In this document: positions 18,482 through 27,977 of the stretch, piece by piece
Layout of the letters: each line of letters starts with the position of its first letter
Position numbering within the stretch: position 1 is the first letter of the stretch
Assembly (NCBI GenBank): GCA_016296655.1
Contig: JAEDIW010000009.1
Span: 1-64,000 of the forward strand
Length of the DNA: 64,000 nucleotides
Direction of reading: 5' to 3'
Source of the DNA: Treponema sp.
GTDB taxonomy: Bacteria; Spirochaetota; Spirochaetia; Treponematales; Treponemataceae
Translations under genes and position numbers: made by a program
Notes under the pieces: generated by a model
Seen by the model: only the letters and a program-made list of their open reading frames with translations
The model's database searches: none
Told to the model about the DNA's origin: nothing

Positions 18482-18891
18482 ATAATTTGCTGTATTTTTA
18501 TGGACTTTGAAAAACTTTGTTTTTTAGAGTTCATAAAACATGGTAAGTGTGAAAATTTGACAGAAAAGCTGGCATTTTTTTGATTGTTACGGCAGTTACG
18601 GATGGAAACACTGAATAGGATACGAAGCCTGTTCAGTGCTTTCTGTTATGAGAATAGGTTCTGCTTGGCAGACAGACTTATGTTTGACAGACAGCGTTCT
18701 TTTTATCTTTTTAGATTCTGGTTGCTGTTTTTTTATTCAATTTGTATACTAAAATATCAGCAGGCAAATTGGATTTTGAATGTGTTCTCTGAAATATGGA
18801 ATTTTTAGGGTGATGGTTGCTTTGTTGAACTGCGGCTGTTTTTTTTGCCGGTAAATTTTGTTTTTTCAGGTGTTGATATTATTTTAGAGTT
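18482..18891. other. 410-base gap with one hairpin and a possible promoter
   Basis: I see no credible gene. GGAAACACTGAATAGG (18604-18619) and CCTGTTCAGTGCTTTC (18628-18643) form a hairpin resembling hairpin 1 of the 146-bp element, so it may be a decayed copy. TATTTT (18880-18885) ends six bases before the next ATG, with TTGTTT at 18858-18863 as a weak -35. Confidence 0.4.
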
Positions 18892-20337
18892 ATGAGTGAT
18901 TTTTCAGAAGCAAAAATTAACCAGTTTATAAAAACATATCCCTATCCGTTTACAACGGAAGCTTTGCGTAGCTTTATTGAAAAAACAGGAAATAAAATCA
19001 GCTATGCGGAGTGTAAGGAATTTTTATGCGCAAGCCCTTATGTATTTGAATTGCAGAAAGATGTTTTTTTGACAAGGGCAGGTGCTTTTCTGGGGAAAAA
19101 ATTTTCAATAAAGCCGACTCAGGAGGAAATAGAAAAGAAAATGTTTGTTATAGGGCACAGATGTGTACCTTATGCAAATCCTGAAGTTGTTTCTTCAACT
19201 TTTACATTTTCCTGTGATGGCAAGCCGCTTCCTGAAAAAGTTGGAGAATTTGACAGCAATTCTGCACTTAAGTTTTTTCTGCTTTATGGTGAAGAATATG
19301 CAAGTCAGTATATTGCTGCAGATTTTGCAAATCAGTCACTGAATCTGGCTAAGCTTGAGTTTGAGTTGCCGCCAAAAGTTTTTTTGACAGGTGTTTCGCT
19401 TGAACCGTTGATGAAAAAATGTAATTTTCGTTATGGCGACAGGCTTTTGTGCAAGGTTGAGGACTGGGATTCTGGTTTTTTTTCCGTTGAGCCGATTTTA
19501 TCTCATGAGCATAATTTAAAAATAAAGGACGATGATGTAAAACGTCAGGAGTGGTTTGATACTTTGGAAAAAATTCTCCTGCATGCGCTGGATACATACG
19601 GGCCTTTGTCCTCAATTGATGAACAGCTTGCTAATGCTGTCTTTGATTTTCAGGAAGTTTTGTCTAAGGATTATTGCGGTTCTATTGAAGAATTCATGCA
19701 GCAGTCTGATAAAATCGGCTTTGAAAATTATGGAGTTGAAACAAGGCTCTGGCATAAAGGCGAGGATGTTCCAGCTGTAGGAAAATGGAGCTGCATGCGC
19801 AATGGATATACATCGCTGATTCCTGAAGAATGGTTTCCGAATTTTGCCTTTATGGTTGATACTTATATAAAGGACTGCCTTTTTCAGAAAAGCTGCGATT
19901 TTTCGATGCTTGATGAATTTGTTGAAATGGTGCCGGACAGACATCGCAGGAAACAGGCTGAAAATTTAATTGAAGAAAGGAAAAAAATTCTTTCAGAAAG
20001 TTACAACTGGTTTGCAGATTATACGGCAGGTGGAATTCGACACAGGGCGCTGGAACTATATAAAAAGGTTGAACAGTTGCTGGACAGCATTGAGTCTGGA
20101 AACGCTTCCGATTTGTCAGCTATGCCACAGCAGGAGATAGTGGTTTTGACACAGCTGTACATTCATCTGGTAAAAATCCTTGAAACAACAGAATCTCAGG
20201 CAGATTATATTTCTGAAGAATATAAGACAATCATGCTTTCAATTGACGGCATGGAAATGAATTTTGAAGATATTAAACCTGTTATATGTAATGCAAAGGT
20301 AAAGCAGGACAGTAAAAGGTTTAGGTTAATAAAATAA
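18892..20337 (+). CDS. Conserved-looking protein of unknown function
   Basis: A 481-residue soluble protein that I do not recognise. There is no signal peptide or membrane segment. The first ~70 residues look like a winged-helix-like or helical module (TEALRSFIEKTGNKISYAEC; CASPYVFELQKDVFLTRAGA). The middle has VFLTGVSLEPLMKKCNFRYG and DRLLCKVEDWDSGFFSVEPI. The C-terminal third is helical (LIEERKKILSESYNWFADY). No Shine-Dalgarno is evident; a -10-like TATTTT ends six bases upstream. It runs toward tkt with a 15-base gap and may be cotranscribed. Confidence 0.8.
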   Translation: MSDFSEAKINQFIKTYPYPFTTEALRSFIEKTGNKISYAECKEFLCASPYVFELQKDVFLTRAGAFLGKKFSIKPTQEEIEKKMFVIGHRCVPYANPEVVSSTFTFSCDGKPLPEKVGEFDSNSALKFFLLYGEEYASQYIAADFANQSLNLAKLEFELPPKVFLTGVSLEPLMKKCNFRYGDRLLCKVEDWDSGFFSVEPILSHEHNLKIKDDDVKRQEWFDTLEKILLHALDTYGPLSSIDEQLANAVFDFQEVLSKDYCGSIEEFMQQSDKIGFENYGVETRLWHKGEDVPAVGKWSCMRNGYTSLIPEEWFPNFAFMVDTYIKDCLFQKSCDFSMLDEFVEMVPDRHRRKQAENLIEERKKILSESYNWFADYTAGGIRHRALELYKKVEQLLDSIESGNASDLSAMPQQEIVVLTQLYIHLVKILETTESQADYISEEYKTIMLSIDGMEMNFEDIKPVICNAKVKQDSKRFRLIK

Positions 20338-20352
20338 AAGAGAGGTATTTTT

Positions 20353-22323
20353 ATGAACGAAAAGGGAATTGCTGCTGCTGCATTGTCTATCCGCAGTTTG
20401 TCAATGGACGCAATTCAAAAGGCAAAATCTGGTCATCCAGGAATTGCAATGGGAGCTTCGGAACTGGCCGCTTTGCTTTATGGAGAAATAATGAAGCATA
20501 ATCCTGCAAATTCAAAGTGGGCAGATCGCGACAGATTTGTTCTTTCTGCTGGTCATGGGTCCATGCTGCTGTATTCAATTCTCCATTTGTCAGGTTATAA
20601 AGTTTCTCTTGATGATATAAAGAACTTCCGTCAGATTGGTTCTAAATGTGCAGGACATCCAGAATATGGTCTTACTGACGGAGTTGAATGTACAACAGGA
20701 CCACTTGGACAGGGTGTTTCTATGGCAGTTGGTATGGCTATTGCCGAAACAATGCTTGCTGCCCGTTATAATACGGAAAAACACACAATCGTAGACCATT
20801 ACACATATTCACTGGTAGGCGAAGGTTGTCTTCAGGAAGGTGTAGCTTCTGAAGCTTGCAGTCTTGCAGGGCATTTAAAACTCGGAAAACTGATTGTTTT
20901 TTATGATGAAAACCGCATCAGTATTGACGGTTGTACAGACATCGCATTTACAGATGACATTCAGAAACGCTATGAAGCCTATGGCTGGCAGGTATTGAAA
21001 GGTTCTATGTACGATGTGAACCAGATTGTAAAACTTACAGAAGAAGCTAAAGCTTGTACTGATAAACCTACTCTGATTATGCTCAAGTCTATAATCGGTA
21101 AGGGTGCTCCAAAACAGGGAACTCCAGATGTTCATGGAGCTCCTTTAGGCGATGAAGGCATTATTGCTGCTAAAAAGAATCTTGGTTTGCCAGAAGACAA
21201 GCAGTTTTATGTTGTTCCTGAAGCCTACGAATATTTTGAAAGCAAGAAAGCAGGCTTTGCAAAGGCAGAAGCAGACTGGAACACGAAATTTGAAGAATGG
21301 TCAAAGGAAAATCCAGAACTTAGAAAAGAATGGGATGCAGCTTTTGCCGGAAAAGCTACAGGGAAAGCAGAAGAGCCTGTTTATAAAATTGGCGATAAAG
21401 ATGCAACCCGCAATGTAAACGGAAAAATGCTCAATGTAATGGTTCAGCGCTACAAGAGTCTTGTAGGTGGTTCTGCAGACCTTACAGGTTCAAATAAAAC
21501 CAAGCTGACAGATGCAGATGGTACATATTCTGCAGAAAACAGAAAAGGCCGCTACATTGAATATGGAATCCGCGAGTTTGCAATGTCTGCTGTCTGCTGC
21601 GGTATAACGCTGCACGGTGGTTTGCGTGCTTTTGGTGCAACATTCCTGGTATTTGTTGACTATATGAGAGGTTCTTTGCGCCTTGCAGCATTGCAGAAAA
21701 TCAATCCTATTTACATTCTTACGCACGATTCAATTTATGTTGGCGAAGACGGCCCTACTCATCAGCCGATAGAGACTTTTGCAGGTCTGCGTGCAATTCC
21801 AAATGTTCAGTTCCTGCGACCTGGAGATCCTGAAGAAACTGTTGTTGCATGGGAAATGGCTATGGAAAGTACAGACCATCCTGTTTGTATGGCATTTACA
21901 CGACAGAATCTTGCTGTTTACGAAAAAGCTGACAAGGATTGGCGTAATACTGCCAGAAAAGGTGCTTATGTTGTCCTTGAAGGTGCTGAAACCCCAGATA
22001 TTACAGTTCTTGCAACTGGTTCGGAAGTTAACATGGCATTGGATGCTGCAAAACTTGTTTCTGGCAAAAAAATCCGTGTCGTTTCTGTAACAGATTTAAC
22101 TTTGTTTGGAAAACAGGACAAGGCTTTCCAGGAAAAAATCATTGGCGGCGCAAAGCGTGTTGTTACTGCTGAAGCAGGAATCAGCATGGGCTGGGATCGT
22201 TTTGCAACAAGTCATGAAGATATTTTCTGCATTGACCGTTTTGGCGAGTCAGGACCTGCAGAAAAAGTTGCTGAATATCTTGGCTTTACGGCAGAAAAAC
22301 TTGCTGAGCTTTTGAAAAAGTAA
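20353..22323 (+). CDS. tkt: Transketolase
   Basis: Thiamine-diphosphate enzyme of the non-oxidative pentose phosphate pathway, moving two-carbon units between sugar phosphates. 656 residues, full length. Motifs: SGHPGIAMGASELAALLYGE (near residue 25), LSAGHGSMLLYS, TGPLGQGVSMAVGMA, the cofactor site GEGCLQEGVASEACSLAGHL and YDENRISIDG. C-terminal: DGPTHQPIETFAGLRAIPN. The normally invariant GDG of the ThDP motif reads GEG (codon GAA). GAGAGG precedes the ATG. Confidence 0.96.
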   Translation: MNEKGIAAAALSIRSLSMDAIQKAKSGHPGIAMGASELAALLYGEIMKHNPANSKWADRDRFVLSAGHGSMLLYSILHLSGYKVSLDDIKNFRQIGSKCAGHPEYGLTDGVECTTGPLGQGVSMAVGMAIAETMLAARYNTEKHTIVDHYTYSLVGEGCLQEGVASEACSLAGHLKLGKLIVFYDENRISIDGCTDIAFTDDIQKRYEAYGWQVLKGSMYDVNQIVKLTEEAKACTDKPTLIMLKSIIGKGAPKQGTPDVHGAPLGDEGIIAAKKNLGLPEDKQFYVVPEAYEYFESKKAGFAKAEADWNTKFEEWSKENPELRKEWDAAFAGKATGKAEEPVYKIGDKDATRNVNGKMLNVMVQRYKSLVGGSADLTGSNKTKLTDADGTYSAENRKGRYIEYGIREFAMSAVCCGITLHGGLRAFGATFLVFVDYMRGSLRLAALQKINPIYILTHDSIYVGEDGPTHQPIETFAGLRAIPNVQFLRPGDPEETVVAWEMAMESTDHPVCMAFTRQNLAVYEKADKDWRNTARKGAYVVLEGAETPDITVLATGSEVNMALDAAKLVSGKKIRVVSVTDLTLFGKQDKAFQEKIIGGAKRVVTAEAGISMGWDRFATSHEDIFCIDRFGESGPAEKVAEYLGFTAEKLAELLKK

Positions 22324-22342
22324 TTTTTAGGCTTTCGTCTTG

Positions 22343-22390
22343 AAAGAGGACTGGCTTTTCTGTTTTGCAGGAAGTGGTCCTCTTTTTTTT
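22343..22390 (+). terminator. Terminator of tkt
   Basis: AAAGAGGAC (22343-22351) pairs with GTCCTCTTT (22377-22385) and runs into a T tract ending at 22390. Confidence 0.88.
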
Positions 22391-22740
22391 ATGGGCCATT
22401 TTTGCTGACGCAAAAACCAGGCTTTCCGCAACTACGGCTTTCGCCTACGGTGGCTGTCCCAAAAGTAAAGTTCATAGTGTTATTCAGAATATACAGTGCA
22501 GATGCTGAAATAAGATTCAGCATGACAAACTGATTTGACAGCCACTGCCTTCGGCATTGCTCCAATCCTTTGTCCAGAAAATGCATCGGAAAATCTTACA
22601 GACGTAGCGGAAGTCTGTTGACTTATTCAAACTGAACCTACACGGTATGGAATCATGGCAATCCGCCGAATGTGAGTGATGGCACGTTGGTTTGAAATTT
22701 CATGTACCACTAAAAAAATAAAGCGTAAAAAAATTGCGGG
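22391..22740. repeat. Intergenic island after the tkt terminator
   Basis: No gene is visible between the tkt and 22798 genes. The first part (22391-22465) begins ATGGGCC directly after the terminator T-run and contains GCAAAAACCAGGCTTTCCG, close to GCAAAACCAGGCTATCCG on the minus strand of 27978-28098. Further on are short GC-rich words (CTACGGCTTTCGCCTACGG). The remainder shows nothing I can name. Confidence 0.4.
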
Positions 22741-22777
22741 CAAAAAAATCCCCTGTTCATGCAAGGCAGACAGGGGA
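22741..22777 (-). terminator. Terminator of the 22798-23559 gene
   Basis: CCCCTGT (22750-22756) and ACAGGGG (22770-22776) form the stem; the A tract at 22742-22748 is the T-run on the minus strand. Confidence 0.85.
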
Positions 22778-22797
22778 AATGTTGAAAAAGGTGGAAA

Positions 22798-23559
22798 TTA
22801 ATATTCGTCGGCGTATTCGTTTTCGGGAACTGACAGAATTTCTTCCTGAATGATTGCTTCGATTTTGTCTTCGTCCAAAGCATTGACAAGGGCTGTAAAC
22901 TGTTTTTTTGTCATGAAGAATGTCATTCGTGGGGAACCGTCGCCAGGTTCAACATCAACTCCAGGTGCAAATGGTTCTGCTTCTGCAGGCCAAAGGGTAA
23001 TGCAGAAATACGGTGAATTTTTAAAGAACCTGTAACCAAGAGTTGTTTTTGGTTTGGTAATAGTTGCCGTTCCTATCATGCCCTGCCGATATTCTGTGAT
23101 TGTAGAACCATACACGTTGTACGTTTTTCTGGAAGTTTTTGACAGCAGATGCTTTTCAAAATCGGAAAAATACTGTTTATAGGCATTTCTGAATGCTTCT
23201 CGGCTACTTGCGTCAAGGTAAATGTAGGATTTTGCAACAAGAGAAACAATTTCAACGACTACAGCTTTTGCCTTCGGATAGTAATGGTATCTTACGGCGC
23301 TTTGCTTTATGTCTGTACCGAATGTATTGTATTCAAAGAGTGAACCTTCTCCTATTCCAATTGGCTTGTCGCCGTGCAGCAGTGAAGTTGTGGCCTCTGC
23401 CAGAGATTTAGACAGGGATGAAGAGGATTTTTTATTTATATTGGCTTCTTCATAGGTGTCTGGGGATTCTTGTGCATAAATCATTGCAAAGCAAGAAATT
23501 AAACTTGCAAGAATTAATGTGGCAATCTTGTTTGATGTAGTAATTTTCATAATGTTCAT
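22798..23559 (-). CDS. Secreted protein of unknown function
   Basis: 253 residues with a signal peptide of about 29 residues ending MIYAQ, so it is exported. No lipobox Cys. The body is mixed alpha/beta with YYPKAKAVVVEIVSLVAKSY and GTATITKPKTTLGYRFFKNS; the C-terminus is acidic (SVPENEYADEY). I do not recognise a family. AAGG five bases before ATG 23559 supports this start over ATG 23550. Transcribed divergently from pfkA. Confidence 0.78.
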   Translation of the reverse strand: MNIMKITTSNKIATLILASLISCFAMIYAQESPDTYEEANINKKSSSSLSKSLAEATTSLLHGDKPIGIGEGSLFEYNTFGTDIKQSAVRYHYYPKAKAVVVEIVSLVAKSYIYLDASSREAFRNAYKQYFSDFEKHLLSKTSRKTYNVYGSTITEYRQGMIGTATITKPKTTLGYRFFKNSPYFCITLWPAEAEPFAPGVDVEPGDGSPRMTFFMTKKQFTALVNALDEDKIEAIIQEEILSVPENEYADEY

Positions 23560-23731
23560 AATACCTTAATAACAAATCAAAAGACAAGTGGTTACTTATG
23601 TTTTTCAAAAAAGTATGTCTGGCTCTTGTGTGGATATTGAAAAAAAAGGCTTTTAACGGTATTCTTATTTGGTTAGACACGGAGTAAAGGTAGAATTTTA
23701 TCTGCTGAAAAAACTATCGGAGGAGTATAAA

Positions 23732-25123
23732 ATGTCTTGTAAACCGCTTGAAAATGATTTTACAATTGAAAATCTGGGACCTTGTAAGGTACCGTCTCCT
23801 ATTGAATTGGCTCATTCTCATGGAGAATTCCGCGCCAATTATGTTCAGGATACAAGTTTCGTAAGGCATAACATCAATTTTTATTCAGATTCACCGACTG
23901 AGGATGATTTAACTGTCAATAATTTAATGGAAAAAGCTGGTCCGCGTGCCCAGATTTATTTTGATCCAGTTCATGTAAATGCAGCAATCTGTACTTGTGG
24001 TGGTCTTTGTCCTGGATTAAACGATGTTATTCGTGCAGTTGTACGTTGTCTGTACAAGCGTTATGGTGTTCATAGAATTACAGGTTTCCGCTTTGGTTAC
24101 AAAGGTTTTTTGAATGAATATGCATTTGATACTGTTCCTTTGAATCCTGACAATGTTGATACAATTCATAAGATTGGCGGTTCTTTCCTTGGTACAAGCC
24201 GTGGTGGTGGAAACCGCGTTGTTGACATTGTTGACTGCATTGAACGTATGAACATCAATCAGCTGTATGTAATTGGAGGTGATGGAACTCAGCGCGGTTC
24301 TTATGATATTGCCTGCGAAATTGAAAAACGTGGTCTGAAATGTGCAGTAATCGGAATCCCTAAAACTGTTGACAATGACCTTGAGTTTATCGACCGTTCG
24401 TTTGGTTTTGAAACTGCCGTTGAAAAGGCAACTGATGCTGTCCGCAGCGTTCACATGGAAGCTTATTCTCAGGTTAACGGTATAGGTCTTGTAAAACTTA
24501 TGGGCCGTGAATCAGGCTTTATTGCGATGGCAACAGCTATTGCAAGTCATGAAACAAATTTCTGCCTGATTCCTGAAATTCCTTTTGATTTGGATGGACC
24601 TAACGGCTTCCTTGCTCATTTGGAAAAACGTCTGGAAAAACGTCAGCACGCTGTTATCGTTGTTGCAGAAGGCGCAGGACAGGAACTTTTGAATGCTACA
24701 AATCAGACTGATGCTTCCGGCAATAAAAAACTTGCAGACATTGGTACTTTCTTGAAAGAAAAAATCAATGAATATTTTGAATCAAAGGGAATCCACATCA
24801 ATTTAAAATATATTGACCCTAGTTATCAGGTTCGTGCAGCGGTTACAAATGCCAACGATTCTATTTACTGTGAACGTCTTGGAAACAATGCTGTTCATGC
24901 TGCAATGGCAGGCAAGACAAAAATGGTAGTAGGTCTTGTTCACGACAAATATGTTCATCTGCCTATAAAAATGGTAACTCGTAAGAGAAAGTTTGTTGAT
25001 CCTGAAGGTTCAATGTGGCGCGATGCTTTGGATGCTACAGGACAGCCTATCCTTATGGTAAACAATATGAATACAGCAAAAGAGCGCATGGAAAAAATGT
25101 GCGGTCTTAATGAAAAAAAATAA
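23732..25123 (+). CDS. pfkA: 6-phosphofructokinase (group III, short form)
   Basis: Phosphorylates fructose 6-phosphate in glycolysis. Start set at ATG 23732 ([10 protein letters not shown]) by GGAGGAG; 463 residues. Catalytic region: [18 protein letters not shown] near residue 75, [34 protein letters not shown] and [15 protein letters not shown] (not GGDD) argues for ATP as donor, whereas PKTVDND occurs in PPi enzymes and in trypanosomal ATP enzymes, so donor choice is not certain. Monocistronic with its own terminator. Confidence 0.93.
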   Translation: MSCKPLENDFTIENLGPCKVPSPIELAHSHGEFRANYVQDTSFVRHNINFYSDSPTEDDLTVNNLMEKAGPRAQIYFDPVHVNAAICTCGGLCPGLNDVIRAVVRCLYKRYGVHRITGFRFGYKGFLNEYAFDTVPLNPDNVDTIHKIGGSFLGTSRGGGNRVVDIVDCIERMNINQLYVIGGDGTQRGSYDIACEIEKRGLKCAVIGIPKTVDNDLEFIDRSFGFETAVEKATDAVRSVHMEAYSQVNGIGLVKLMGRESGFIAMATAIASHETNFCLIPEIPFDLDGPNGFLAHLEKRLEKRQHAVIVVAEGAGQELLNATNQTDASGNKKLADIGTFLKEKINEYFESKGIHINLKYIDPSYQVRAAVTNANDSIYCERLGNNAVHAAMAGKTKMVVGLVHDKYVHLPIKMVTRKRKFVDPEGSMWRDALDATGQPILMVNNMNTAKERMEKMCGLNEKK

Positions 25124-25212
25124 GCTGAAATAAGCTGAAAATTTTTACTGTTGAAAAGCCTTGCCTTCTTGAAGTAAGGCCACTGAAAAAGTCTGTTAAA
25201 GACTGAATTTAC

Positions 25213-25259
25213 AAACACCATTTGAATAGAGTAAAATTTATTCAGGTGGTGTTTTTTTA
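25213..25259 (+). terminator. Terminator of pfkA
   Basis: AAACACCATTTGAATA (25213-25228) pairs almost completely with TATTCAGGTGGTGTTT (25239-25254), followed by more T. A long stem of about 16 pairs with two G-T pairs. Confidence 0.88.
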
Positions 25260-25327
25260 TGCAAAGTTGAAAAATTGATAAAGATTGAATTTAAAAAACT
25301 TGTAAAAACAGGGATTAACTGCAAAAA

Positions 25328-25380
25328 AAAACGGCGCAGTCAAGACTCTAATCGTAAGCATTTCTTGACCCGCCGTTTTA
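25328..25380. terminator. Bidirectional terminator between pfkA and cstA
   Basis: ACGGCG (25331-25336) and GTCAAGA (25339-25345) pair with TCTTGAC (25363-25369) and CGCCGT (25371-25376). An A tract on the left and T tract on the right let it work for both strands. The words GTCAAG and CTTGAC-CGCCGTTTT match the two-hairpin repeat family, so this is a diverged member. Confidence 0.8.
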
Positions 25381-25411
25381 CCTTTAAAAGAAATCTTTAT
25401 TCAGGATTTTT

Positions 25412-27058
25412 TTAGGCATTCTTTTTTGTGAATACTTTAACAGCTTCGATAACCTGAAGAACTGCAAGAACAAAGAGAACACAGCCAATAACTGCAAGTG
25501 GAATAAATCCGCCTTCTTTGAAGTTCTTGATGATAAGAAGAACAAGTGCTGTGAATGTTACTGCGAACATGAATACAACAGGAATGAGTGTTTCGAAAGT
25601 CTTTTTGCCTTTATTCAAAATCCATGAACTTACAGCGAGCAATGCAAGTGCTGCAAGAAGCTGGTTTGCAGAACCGAAGATTGGCCAGATTTTTGCGTAA
25701 CCTGCAACAAGGAAGATTACTGAAACAACGATTGTAAGGCCTGTTGCAACGTACATGTTGTTGCATGATTTTGTAACAACATTTGGATTCTTTGCAGAAC
25801 CTGCAAGTTCCTGCATAAGGTAGCGACCAATACGTGTTGCTGTGTCAAGAGATGTAAGTGCAAATGCAGAATAAGCCAATGTTACGAATACTTTGCCGAT
25901 TGAAAGTGGAACACCGAATGCATTCATGAAGTCTGCAACACCATTTGCAAATGCAACTGCTGGTGCGCCGAGTTTGTCACCGCCAATAGTTGTAACACCA
26001 TCTTTTGAAAGATAGCAGACTACGATAAGGGCAACAACTGCAAGACAGCCTTCTACGAGCATTGAACCGTAACCAATCATCTGAGCTTCTTTTTCATTTT
26101 TGAGCTGCTTTGATGTAGTTCCTGAAGAAATCAGCGAATGGAAACCTGAAATTGCACCACAGGCAACTGTTACGAAAAGAACAGGGAACAATGTAGAACC
26201 GTTCTTTAATGTAAAGCCTGCAAATGGAGTAAGGTTTACAGTTGGCTGTTTGATGATAAGACCAACAAGTGCACCTGCCATCATTGCATAAAGCAGGAAT
26301 GAACACAGGTAGTCACGTGGCTGCAACAAAAGCCATACTGGAAGTGTAGATGCCAGAATGATGTAAACGATGAGGATGAAACGCCATGTATTCTTAGAAA
26401 ATTTAAGGACAGGGCAGAAATAGCCGATTGCAATTGCACCGATAATGCAGAGAACACCAAGAATTGTGCTTATGCCAAGGTTTGCATTGAGCTTTGTGCG
26501 TGCAATACCAAAAATAACTGCAATTACAATGAACAGAATAGAAGCTGTTCCGGCCTGAGGACCTGTAAGAGCTGTTGGTGCAGATGGATTATAGGCGAAA
26601 GAACTTGCACAGATGTCTGTGAATGCTGCAACAACCAGTGTAATTGTTGCCCATGCATACCAGTTGAATATTTTCTTTGCGCGGCTGGAAACATTTGAAT
26701 TGATGATTTCTCCGATTGATTTACCATCGTTGTCCAAAGATGCTGCCAAAGCACCGTAGTCATGAACACCACCTACGAAAATTGAACCAAACAAACACCA
26801 CAGGTAGACAGGAATCCAGCCGAAAGGAGCAGCAAGAATTGGTCCTGTGATTGGGCCTGCTCCGGCAATAGATGAAAAGTGATGTCCAAAAAGGACGCGT
26901 GAATCAGTTGGAACATAATCCCGGTTGTCTGCCAGCCTTGTTGCTGGAGTTGCCCTGTTAGAATCAATGCCCCATTTTTTTGTTAAGTGTCTGCCATAAA
27001 GCAGATATGCAATGGTGAAAAGAACAATTGCTCCGATTAAAAGAATTAAAGAATTCAT
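25412..27058 (-). CDS. cstA: Carbon starvation protein CstA family transporter
   Basis: Inner-membrane protein with about 14 hydrophobic segments. CstA homologues import pyruvate or peptides. Seen here: RLADNRDYVPTDSRVLFGHH, FSSIAGAGPITGPILAAPFG (residues 60-80), GGVHDYGALAASL, and GFHSLISSGTTSKQL, all typical of the family. At 548 residues it is shorter than enterobacterial CstA (about 700) and matches the short branch. AGGAGG lies before the ATG. Preceded on the same strand by the 27188-27682 gene with a structured 129-base gap. Confidence 0.92.
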   Translation of the reverse strand: MNSLILLIGAIVLFTIAYLLYGRHLTKKWGIDSNRATPATRLADNRDYVPTDSRVLFGHHFSSIAGAGPITGPILAAPFGWIPVYLWCLFGSIFVGGVHDYGALAASLDNDGKSIGEIINSNVSSRAKKIFNWYAWATITLVVAAFTDICASSFAYNPSAPTALTGPQAGTASILFIVIAVIFGIARTKLNANLGISTILGVLCIIGAIAIGYFCPVLKFSKNTWRFILIVYIILASTLPVWLLLQPRDYLCSFLLYAMMAGALVGLIIKQPTVNLTPFAGFTLKNGSTLFPVLFVTVACGAISGFHSLISSGTTSKQLKNEKEAQMIGYGSMLVEGCLAVVALIVVCYLSKDGVTTIGGDKLGAPAVAFANGVADFMNAFGVPLSIGKVFVTLAYSAFALTSLDTATRIGRYLMQELAGSAKNPNVVTKSCNNMYVATGLTIVVSVIFLVAGYAKIWPIFGSANQLLAALALLAVSSWILNKGKKTFETLIPVVFMFAVTFTALVLLIIKNFKEGGFIPLAVIGCVLFVLAVLQVIEAVKVFTKKNA

Positions 27059-27126
27059 TTTAATTGGCCTCCTAAAAAGATTAAGAACTCACTGAAAAGT
27101 CATTTTATATGTCTTTCAGAGATTAG

Positions 27127-27168
27127 TGCGGTTTCTGTTTGCTGTAACAGCATAATTAAAAAACCGCA
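27127..27168 (-). promoter_or_regulatory. Hairpin in the cstA leader
   Basis: TGCGGTTT (27127-27134) pairs with AAACCGCA (27161-27168); inside it CTGTT and AACAG add a second stem. It has a T-rich stretch inside the minus-strand copy, so it may end the upstream transcript, or act as a leader control for cstA. Confidence 0.5.
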
Positions 27169-27187
27169 TATATAAAGATTTACTGCT

Positions 27188-27682
27188 TTAAGTGTTTGCA
27201 GTAAAAACTTTTTTATGAATTCTGCCTGCCCAGTTTGAGTAAACTTTGTTGTCCTGCAGGTTTACCAGCAGAAGATGAACTTCTGTCCATCCCCAAAACA
27301 AGAAGCGGAATGCTTTTGAAAATTTAAATTTTTTTATTTTTGAAAGCGTTGCTGGTGAAACGTCTTTTTCTGTTACAAAAACCCTTGTAACTACAGTTGA
27401 TTTGTGATGTCTTGAAGGATTTGCCGAAGAAATTGCAATATCAGGCAGCTTTGCCAGTTCTGAATCAATTGTCTGTTCATCCTGAAGGTTTGACAAAAGG
27501 CAAAATTCTTTGGAATCCAGATAATCCATTACATTTTCTTTGAATAACGCAGTTTGAATTTGTCTTGAAGAAAATTCTGCTGCCAAATCGTAGTTTTGTG
27601 CAAGATGAGTATTGTCTGGCAGAAAAGAAAAATAGGCTTCAAGCCTTTCTTTTATCAAGTTTTTGTATTCAGAGAATTTCAT
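27188..27682 (-). CDS. Small protein of unknown function
   Basis: 164 residues, soluble, no signal peptide. It opens MKFSEYKNLIKERLEAYFSF and has a basic C-terminal half (KIKKFKFSKAFRFLFWGWTE; VYSNWAGRIHKKVF). No family recognised. A -10-like TATATT (27693-27698) ends ten bases before the ATG and there is no clear Shine-Dalgarno. Lies upstream of cstA on the same strand. Confidence 0.75.
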   Translation of the reverse strand: MKFSEYKNLIKERLEAYFSFLPDNTHLAQNYDLAAEFSSRQIQTALFKENVMDYLDSKEFCLLSNLQDEQTIDSELAKLPDIAISSANPSRHHKSTVVTRVFVTEKDVSPATLSKIKKFKFSKAFRFLFWGWTEVHLLLVNLQDNKVYSNWAGRIHKKVFTANT

Positions 27683-27797
27683 TTCACTTAAAAATATACA
27701 GTATTGTTAAAGATTTTTCTAGAGTAAATAGAGAAATTTTAGAATTTGCATATTGAATTTTAATTTTTTTTGCAGTTTTTCTATGAACTCATGTGCA

Positions 27798-27977
27798 GGG
27801 CTGTTCGTATTTTACGTATGCGCTCACGCGCATGGCCTTGCCGCTCATTCTTCGCGGCAAGGATAGAACAGCCACAATGGGCTGTTCCTGCGAGTTTTCT
27901 GACGAAAACTCGTATTTTATATATGCGCTTACGCGCATGCCTTGCCGCTTATTCTTCGCGGCAAGGATAGGAGGGCC
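27798..27977. repeat. Two direct copies of a ~60-bp hairpin-rich unit
   Basis: Unit 1 (27806-27866) and unit 2 (27911-27970) share CGTATTTTA, a GCGC-loop-GCGC hairpin, and CCTTGCCGC/GCGGCAAGG with only a few differences; the period is about 105 bases. Between them CGAGTTTTC (27891-27899) pairs perfectly with GAAAACTCG (27904-27912), and GGCTGTTC/GAACAGCC (27799-27806, 27866-27873) brackets unit 1. No protein is convincing here. Confidence 0.7.

Noticed and set aside
18584..18808. 74-residue frame MLRQLRMETLNRIRSLFSAF
   Set aside because: No ribosome binding site, odd Phe/Tyr-rich composition, and it reads through a hairpin; taken as chance.
23620..23640. Single TGTGGATAT near pfkA as an origin signal
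   Set aside because: One near-match DnaA box alone is expected by chance.
27798..27977. Possible CRISPR array
   Set aside because: Only two units with a long, structured and non-spacer-like interval; no cas genes in the window.
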